Source: [Ruminococcus] torques ATCC 27756
Lineage (GTDB): Bacteria; Bacillota; Clostridia; Lachnospirales; Lachnospiraceae
NCBI RefSeq assembly: GCF_000153925.1
Contig: NZ_DS264344.1
Span: 62,001-126,000, forward strand
Direction of reading: 5' to 3'
Length of the DNA: 64,000 bases
In this document: one piece after another, positions 59,432-64,000 of the stretch
Position numbering within the stretch: the first letter of the stretch is position 1
Layout of the letters: each line of letters begins with the position of its first letter
Program-made: the position numbers and the translations under genes
The notes under the pieces: generated by a model
The model's input: the letters and a program-made list of their open reading frames with translations, nothing else
Told to the model about the DNA's origin: nothing
Database searches by the model: none

Positions 59432-61495
59432 ATGAAAGTGGAAAAAAGAAAGATCAGTTCCTTAAAAGGAATCGGAGAAAAGACAGAAAAATTGTTTCAA
59501 AAAATCGGAGTAGATACAGTTGAAGATCTGATTCGTTATTATCCGAAAGGATTTGAGATTTTTGAAGATCCGATTTCTGTCGGTGAAGTAGAAGAAGGAA
59601 AAGTTTGTACAGTAGCAGGTATGGTTTTCGGCAGAATTCAAGTATCGACAAATTCTAAAATGCAGATAACAACATTACATTTAAAAGATGTGACCGGTAC
59701 TTTAAAAGTTATATGGTATCGAATGCCGTTTTTGAGGAATACACTCGCAAAAGGCGGGACACTTGTTCTGCGCGGTCGTATCGTAAGAAAGAAAAATGAA
59801 ATCGTAATGGAACATCCTGAAATATTCTATCCGTCATCAAAGTATGAGGAAAAAAGAGATACAATGCAGCCGGTATATAGCCTGACAGCCGGCTTGACGA
59901 ATAATTCTGTCATTAAAGCTGTAAAACAAGCACTGTCTTTTTTGGATGATGAACAGGATATTCTTCCGGAAGAGCTTCGGCTTAAATACTCTTTTCCGAA
60001 ATATGAAGAAGCAATTTACGCGATGCATTTTCCGAGAGAAAAAGAGGATTTTGTCCGGGCACGAAAACGGTTTGTGTTTGAAGAATTTCTTCTTTTTATT
60101 TTATCACTGCGTAGAATGAAGGAGTCCGAAAATCGCAGCGAAAATCCATTTCATTTTGCAGATCGTCCGGAGATAGAACAATTTTTAGGAGCTCTTCCAT
60201 ATCATCTTACAAATGCTCAGGAGAAAGTTTGGACGGAGATTAAAAGTGACATGCAAAGTGAAAACGTCATGTCGCGGCTTGTTCAAGGAGATGTCGGATC
60301 CGGAAAAACGATCATTGCATTTTTGGCGCTTTTGCTGTCAGCATTAAACGGATATCAAGGTGCGCTTATGGCGCCGACGGAAGTATTGGCGGTTCAGCAC
60401 TATGAAAACATATCTGAAATGTTGGAAAAATATAAAATCCCGCTTCAAGCAGAACTTTTGACAGGGTCAATGACAATGAGTCAGAAAAAGAAAGCTTATG
60501 CCCGAATTGAATCAGGAGAAGCCGCTATTATAATCGGAACCCACGCGCTTATACAGGAGAAGGTTTTATATCGTAATCTTGCGTTAGTTGTTACGGATGA
60601 GCAGCATCGATTCGGGGTAAGACAAAGGGAAACACTGGCGCAAAAAGGGAAGACACCTCATATTCTTGTAATGAGCGCGACTCCGATCCCGCGGACGCTT
60701 GCAATTATCTTATATGGCGATCTTGACATTTCTATTATCAATGAAATGCCAAAAAACAGATTGCCGATAAAAAATTGTGTCGTAAATACTGAATATCGGG
60801 AAAAAGCATATCGTTTTATGAGAAAACAGGTTTTAGAGGGACGACAATGCTATGTGATCTGTCCGATGGTAGAGGAAAGTGAAAGTCTGGATGCCGAAAA
60901 TGTTATCGACTACTCGCAAATGCTCGCAGAAGAATTGGGGGATGGTATTCATGTAGGCTGCCTTCACGGAAAAATGAAGCAGAAGGAAAAAGATGAGATA
61001 ATGTCTGCATTTGGGAAAAATGAAATTCAGATACTTGTATCTACAACTGTTGTTGAAGTTGGGATCGATGTGCCAAATGCAACAGTTATGCTTATTGAAA
61101 ATGCGGAGCGTTTCGGACTTGCCCAACTTCATCAGCTTCGCGGGCGTGTCGGAAGAGGCGGATATCAATCTTATTGTATTTTTATGTCTGCGTCTAAATC
61201 GGACGAGACAAAAGAAAGACTTGAAATCTTGAACCGCTCGAACGACGGTTTCTTTATCGCCGGGGAAGATCTGCGTCTTAGAGGACCGGGAGATCTGTTC
61301 GGAATACGTCAAAGCGGGATTCTTGACTTTAAGATTGCAGATGTGTTTCAGGATGCAGAAGTGTTAAAAATCGCCGGCGAAGAAGCAAATAAAATTTTAA
61401 AAAGAGATCCTGAATTAAAAGACCCTTCTTATAAAAAAATAAAAAATCATATCGATCATAAGATTCAACAGATTATGTTAGAAACGACGTTGTAA
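59432..61495 (+). CDS. recG: ATP-dependent DNA helicase RecG
   Basis: A 687-residue replication-fork and junction helicase. It has an N-terminal wedge/OB domain (GIGEKTEKLFQKIGVDTVED, ILVRKK-type strands), Walker A LVQGDVGSGKTIIAFLAL, the DEQH box VVTDEQHRFGVRQRE, motif III MSATPIPRTLAI and the C-terminal helicase motifs VSTTVVEVGIDVPNATVM and QLHQLRGRVGRG. It is complete with the usual length. The start at 59432 follows GGCGGG, a moderate site. Confidence 0.96.
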   Translation: MKVEKRKISSLKGIGEKTEKLFQKIGVDTVEDLIRYYPKGFEIFEDPISVGEVEEGKVCTVAGMVFGRIQVSTNSKMQITTLHLKDVTGTLKVIWYRMPFLRNTLAKGGTLVLRGRIVRKKNEIVMEHPEIFYPSSKYEEKRDTMQPVYSLTAGLTNNSVIKAVKQALSFLDDEQDILPEELRLKYSFPKYEEAIYAMHFPREKEDFVRARKRFVFEEFLLFILSLRRMKESENRSENPFHFADRPEIEQFLGALPYHLTNAQEKVWTEIKSDMQSENVMSRLVQGDVGSGKTIIAFLALLLSALNGYQGALMAPTEVLAVQHYENISEMLEKYKIPLQAELLTGSMTMSQKKKAYARIESGEAAIIIGTHALIQEKVLYRNLALVVTDEQHRFGVRQRETLAQKGKTPHILVMSATPIPRTLAIILYGDLDISIINEMPKNRLPIKNCVVNTEYREKAYRFMRKQVLEGRQCYVICPMVEESESLDAENVIDYSQMLAEELGDGIHVGCLHGKMKQKEKDEIMSAFGKNEIQILVSTTVVEVGIDVPNATVMLIENAERFGLAQLHQLRGRVGRGGYQSYCIFMSASKSDETKERLEILNRSNDGFFIAGEDLRLRGPGDLFGIRQSGILDFKIADVFQDAEVLKIAGEEANKILKRDPELKDPSYKKIKNHIDHKIQQIMLETTL

Positions 61496-61588
61496 TGGAT
61501 GAAAGGTGTAAAAAATTGCCAGTTTAAAAATTGTTGTCCTCCATATACTATGAGCGTAACAAAACAAACGGAAGCAAATGTATCGTAA

Positions 61589-61628
61589 CCGGCTGCATAG
61601 AAAGCAGATTACATACATGTGCAGCCGG
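61589..61628. repeat. Inverted repeat in the leader of the SASP gene
   Basis: CCGGCTGCA (61589-61597) and TGCAGCCGG (61620-61628) pair perfectly around a 22-nt loop. It sits in the 196-bp gap after recG and 64 nt before the SASP start, without a U-run. It may be an mRNA leader stem; the spore-specific promoter was not located with confidence. Confidence 0.55.
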
Positions 61629-61691
61629 AAGAATTGTTACAACAAACGAAAACGATAAATGTCGTTAAAATGCAAAAGGAGGAAATTGATC

Positions 61692-61898
61692 ATGGCAAAT
61701 CGTTCATCTAACAGAGCAGCAGTACCGGAGGCAAAGGGCGCTCTGGACAAATTCAAGTATGAAGTGGCAAGTGAGTTAGGAGTACCGTTGACAGACGGTT
61801 ATAACGGAGACCTCACATCGAAACAGAACGGATCTGTTGGCGGATATATGGTCAAGAAAATGATCGAGCAGCAGGAAAAACAGATGGCAGGCAAATAA
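61692..61898 (+). CDS. Alpha/beta-type small acid-soluble spore protein
   Basis: A 68-residue SASP that coats and protects spore DNA. LDKFKYEVASELGVPL holds the GPR protease cleavage-site segment (KYEVASE-LG), followed by GDLTSKQNGSVGGYMVKKMI. AAAGGAGG lies 10 nt before ATG 61692. It is a single gene ended by a perfect hairpin. Its presence shows the host carries spore-coat functions and very likely sporulates. Confidence 0.96.
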   Translation: MANRSSNRAAVPEAKGALDKFKYEVASELGVPLTDGYNGDLTSKQNGSVGGYMVKKMIEQQEKQMAGK

Positions 61899-61937
61899 CA
61901 TCGTTTTTTCGATAAAAAAGCTCGTCCCTATTACAAA

Positions 61938-61978
61938 GAAAAAGACGTCCGGGATTGACCCGGACGTCTTTTTCTGAT
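61938..61978 (+). terminator. Terminator of the SASP gene
   Basis: GAAAAAGACGTCCGGG (61938-61953) and CCCGGACGTCTTTTTC (61959-61974), a perfect 16-bp stem with a 5-nt loop and U-run inside the right arm. Confidence 0.92.
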
Positions 61979-62019
61979 AAAATTTTGCGTAGTTGTTAAA
62001 GAAAACGAGGTGTCATTTT

Positions 62020-62589
62020 ATGCGTGTAATTGCAGGAAGTGCAAGAAGTCTCAGATTAAAAACTTTAGACGGGATGGACACAAGACCAACGACTGACCGT
62101 ATCAAAGAAACACTGTTCAATATGATCGGTCCGTCAATGTTTGACTGTGTATTTCTTGATCTCTTTGCGGGAAGCGGCGGGATCGGAATTGAAGCGCTCA
62201 GCAGAGGAGCTCGCGAAGCTGTTTTTGTAGAGAATAATCCGAAGGCAATGATGTGTGTTAAAGACAATCTGAAGTTTACCAAATTAGAAGGCAAGGCGGT
62301 TACATTGACTACAGATGTTATGAATGCGCTTTACAAGCTGGAAGGTGAAAAGGTATTTGATTATATTTTTTTGGATCCTCCGTATGACAGAGGATTCGAA
62401 AAGAGGGTATTAGAATATTTATCGGATTCAAGTCTTGTCTATGAAGATACCCAGATCATTGTGGAAGCGTCAAAAGAAACTGATTTTTCGTATTTACAGG
62501 ATTTGGGATTTGAAATTATCAGAGAAAAAACGTATAAAACGAATAAGCACCTGTTTATCGAGAAGGCGGGGAAAGAGGAAGTATGTTAA
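62020..62589 (+). CDS. rsmD: 16S rRNA (guanine966-N2)-methyltransferase RsmD
   Basis: A 189-residue SAM-dependent methyltransferase acting on G966 of 16S r[18 protein letters not shown] opens, [20 protein letters not shown] follows, the SAM motif is [20 protein letters not shown] and the catalytic motif is [11 protein letters not shown] (DPPY). CGAGGTG precedes ATG 62020; an earlier in-frame start is out of family. It overlaps coaD by 7 nt, the usual coupling. Confidence 0.95.
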   Translation: MRVIAGSARSLRLKTLDGMDTRPTTDRIKETLFNMIGPSMFDCVFLDLFAGSGGIGIEALSRGAREAVFVENNPKAMMCVKDNLKFTKLEGKAVTLTTDVMNALYKLEGEKVFDYIFLDPPYDRGFEKRVLEYLSDSSLVYEDTQIIVEASKETDFSYLQDLGFEIIREKTYKTNKHLFIEKAGKEEVC

Positions 62590-63080
62590 GAGCAATTTAT
62601 CCGGGCAGTTTTGATCCGGTTACTTACGGTCATATAGATATTATGCGAAGATCATGCAAAATTGTTGACGAATTAATTGTCGGCGTATTGAGCAATAAAG
62701 CAAAAATCCCGTTGTTTTCTGTAGAAGAACGTGTTAAAATGTTAAAAGAAGTGACAAAAGATCTTGATAATATCCGAATCGTTCCGTTTGATGGACTTTT
62801 AGTGGAGTTCGCTTCGCGTATGAATGCCGGACTTGTGATAAGAGGACTGCGGGCAATCACAGATTTTGAATATGAACTTCAGATGTCACAGACAAATCAA
62901 AAACTGGATCCGAATATTGAGACGATGTTTTTGACGACGAGTATTGAATATTCTTATTTAAGTTCTACAACAGTAAGAGAGATTGCTGCTTTTGGGGGAG
63001 ATTTAACACAATTCGTGCCGGAGGCGGTAGCTTTGGAACTTGAAAAAAAGATGAATACAAAAGGAGAGTGTAACAAATGA
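62583..63080 (+). CDS. coaD: Phosphopantetheine adenylyltransferase
   Basis: A 165-residue nucleotidyltransferase making dephospho-CoA, a regulated step of CoA synthesis. [20 protein letters not shown] holds the T/HxGH-type motif, [20 protein letters not shown] binds the substrate and [20 protein letters not shown] is the ISST-like signature. Complete and of standard size. GGAAAGAGGAAG upstream lies in rsmD. It overlaps the next gene by 4 nt. Confidence 0.96.
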   Translation: MLRAIYPGSFDPVTYGHIDIMRRSCKIVDELIVGVLSNKAKIPLFSVEERVKMLKEVTKDLDNIRIVPFDGLLVEFASRMNAGLVIRGLRAITDFEYELQMSQTNQKLDPNIETMFLTTSIEYSYLSSTTVREIAAFGGDLTQFVPEAVALELEKKMNTKGECNK

Positions 63081-63664
63081 GCAGCCGTATTGAGCAGATT
63101 ATCGAAGAGATTGAAGAGTATATTGACCGAGACTGTAAATTCCAGCCGCTGTCAACTACCAAGATTATTGTGAATAAAGAACATTTAGAAGAGCTTTTGA
63201 GAGAACTTCGTCTGAAAACTCCTGACGAGATTAAACGTTATCAGAAGATTATCGCAAACAGAGATGCGATTCTTGCGGATGCACAGGCAAAGGCGGATGC
63301 GATGATTGAAGAAGCGCAGGTACAGACGACAGAGCTTGTCAGCGAGCATGAGATCATGCAGCAGGCTTATGCGCAGGCAAATGAGATTGTAACGCAGGCT
63401 ACGGCACAGGCTCAGGAGATTATAGATAACGCAACGAGTGATGCAAATGCAATCAGGATCGGAGCAATCCAGTATACAGATGATCTTATGGCAAATGCCG
63501 AAAGTATTATCGGACATACACTTGATAGTTATACAACAAAATACGATGGTCTGATCAGCTCCCTCCAGGAATGTTATGAAACCGTTCGCGCAAATCGCGC
63601 AGAACTTGATATCCCAACAGAAGAAGAGTCCGGAATATATAATTCTCAGGACGATTTATTCTAG
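63077..63664 (+). CDS. Coiled-coil protein, ATP-synthase-b/ATPase-like
   Basis: A 195-residue acidic protein dominated by a helical coiled coil (~40-160, Ala/Gln/Glu-rich: [20 protein letters not shown] and [20 protein letters not shown]). No membrane segment is present, unlike true ATP synthase b. Proteins of this look follow coaD in Lachnospiraceae and are unassigned; a scaffold or DivIVA-like role is possible but unsupported. It overlaps coaD by an ATGA and is the last gene before a terminator. Confidence 0.8.
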   Translation: MSSRIEQIIEEIEEYIDRDCKFQPLSTTKIIVNKEHLEELLRELRLKTPDEIKRYQKIIANRDAILADAQAKADAMIEEAQVQTTELVSEHEIMQQAYAQANEIVTQATAQAQEIIDNATSDANAIRIGAIQYTDDLMANAESIIGHTLDSYTTKYDGLISSLQECYETVRANRAELDIPTEEESGIYNSQDDLF

Positions 63665-63733
63665 GGTGACGGATATTTCGACTATTTTTAATTATATATG
63701 ATACAATAAAAGCAGACGCTTTTAAGAAAAAAG

Positions 63734-63773
63734 AGATGCCTTTCAAGCAAGATTGTTTGGAAGGCATCTTTTG
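63734..63773 (+). terminator. Terminator after the coaD operon
   Basis: AGATGCCTT (63734-63742) and AAGGCATCT (63761-63769) form a perfect 9-bp stem followed by TTTTG. Confidence 0.85.
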
Positions 63774-64000
63774 TACCGGAAAGCAGCGGTATTGAAAGCC
63801 GATGTGCACATGTTCGACTTCCGGAGGACATCTTTTCGAAATGTGACAGATCTAGTGTCGGAAAGTGTTCAAAAATGGGAACTTTTGCAGTTATCTGGAT
63901 GTAGCGTCCATTCATCTGAAATACATTTTCAAGAAGTATTAAAAATAGAAGAACTCTGTTCATTTGTCTGAAAAAGCGTTACAATCGTTTCAGAAGGACG
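63774..64000. other. Window end, no assigned gene
   Basis: After the terminator, about 230 bases show no convincing gene. A 72-residue plus-strand frame (63753-63971) starts inside the terminator and lacks a ribosome site, and a 91-residue minus-strand frame covers the same bases with a low-complexity product. This may be the promoter region of the next gene beyond the window. Confidence 0.5.

Noticed and set aside
63753-63971. 72-codon plus-strand frame at the window end
   Set aside because: It starts inside a terminator hairpin, has no ribosome site and no recognisable domain.
1-64000. CRISPR array, rRNA or tRNA genes
   Set aside because: No regularly spaced repeats, no rRNA-like blocks and no cloverleaf with conserved T-arm were recognised on either strand.

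Overview
The window reads as a low-GC Firmicutes chromosome of the class Clostridia, most likely family Lachnospiraceae. The pointers are a complete Rnf ferredoxin:NAD oxidoreductase operon, a biotin-dependent sodium-pump decarboxylase operon, spore genes (an alpha/beta SASP, a GerW/YtfJ protein), and clostridial gene orders such as cmk-ispH-rpsA and rpmB-yloU-yloV-recG ... rsmD-coaD. Species cannot be fixed from sequence alone. No rRNA, tRNA or CRISPR array was recognised.

Region 1 (1-8.6 kb) is accessory and redox/flavin flavoured. It holds a DXS-like transketolase cut by the window edge, the 3' remnant of an aldo/keto reductase gene, a flavodoxin-fold reductase, and an Rrf2 repressor whose presumed operators (TGTAA-N9-TTACA, four copies) sit on its own promoter and on that of a pyridoxamine-oxidase-like flavoprotein. 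An FMN riboswitch with terminator then controls a tightly overlapping operon: a RibU-type riboflavin transporter, a PPOX-ferredoxin fusion, a class M sirtuin (SirTM) and its zinc macrodomain partner. That places protein ADP-ribosylation and its reversal under flavin control. A small minus-strand protein, a PepE-like peptidase and a GNAT acetyltransferase follow.

Region 2 (about 8.7-15.1 kb) is an integrative mobilizable element: ssb, a candidate oriT hairpin with a MobQ-like nick sequence, a DUF3847-like protein, a MobA/MobL relaxase, a Toprim/RepA-like primase-helicase, an excisionase and a Tn916-family tyrosine integrase. No type IV secretion genes are seen, so it would need a helper.

Region 3 (15.2-24.1 kb) is chromosomal housekeeping: a low-molecular-weight tyrosine phosphatase facing a J-domain protein, two D,D-carboxypeptidases, a metallophosphoesterase, scpAB, and an unusual 2-isopropylmalate synthase carrying a C-terminal AraC-type DNA-binding domain.

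Region 4 (24.1-28.8 kb) is the most unusual. A large secreted discoidin/Ig-like protein is driven by a promoter whose 19-bp spacer contains a run of ten G, suggesting phase variation. It is followed by a 42-residue acidic peptide gene, an ER-type (Ser/His) signal-peptidase-like protein, an HPr-kinase-like ATPase and a PqqD-like protein. Together these look like a small peptide-maturation (RiPP-like) cassette.

Region 5 (28.9-46.3 kb) is energy metabolism and core functions: MmdA, OadG, biotin carrier, OadB and OadA form a Na+-pumping decarboxylase or transcarboxylase set, followed by an Xaa-Pro aminopeptidase, an RpiR regulator, an FAD oxidoreductase, cmk-ispH-rpsA, then rnfCDGEAB. Region 6 (46.3-64 kb) carries ruvAB, zapA, a U32 peptidase, an FtsW/PBP pair with a 107-nt coding overlap, a DUF2953 protein and gerW, rpmB, yloU/fakA, recG, an SASP gene, rsmD, coaD and a coiled-coil protein.
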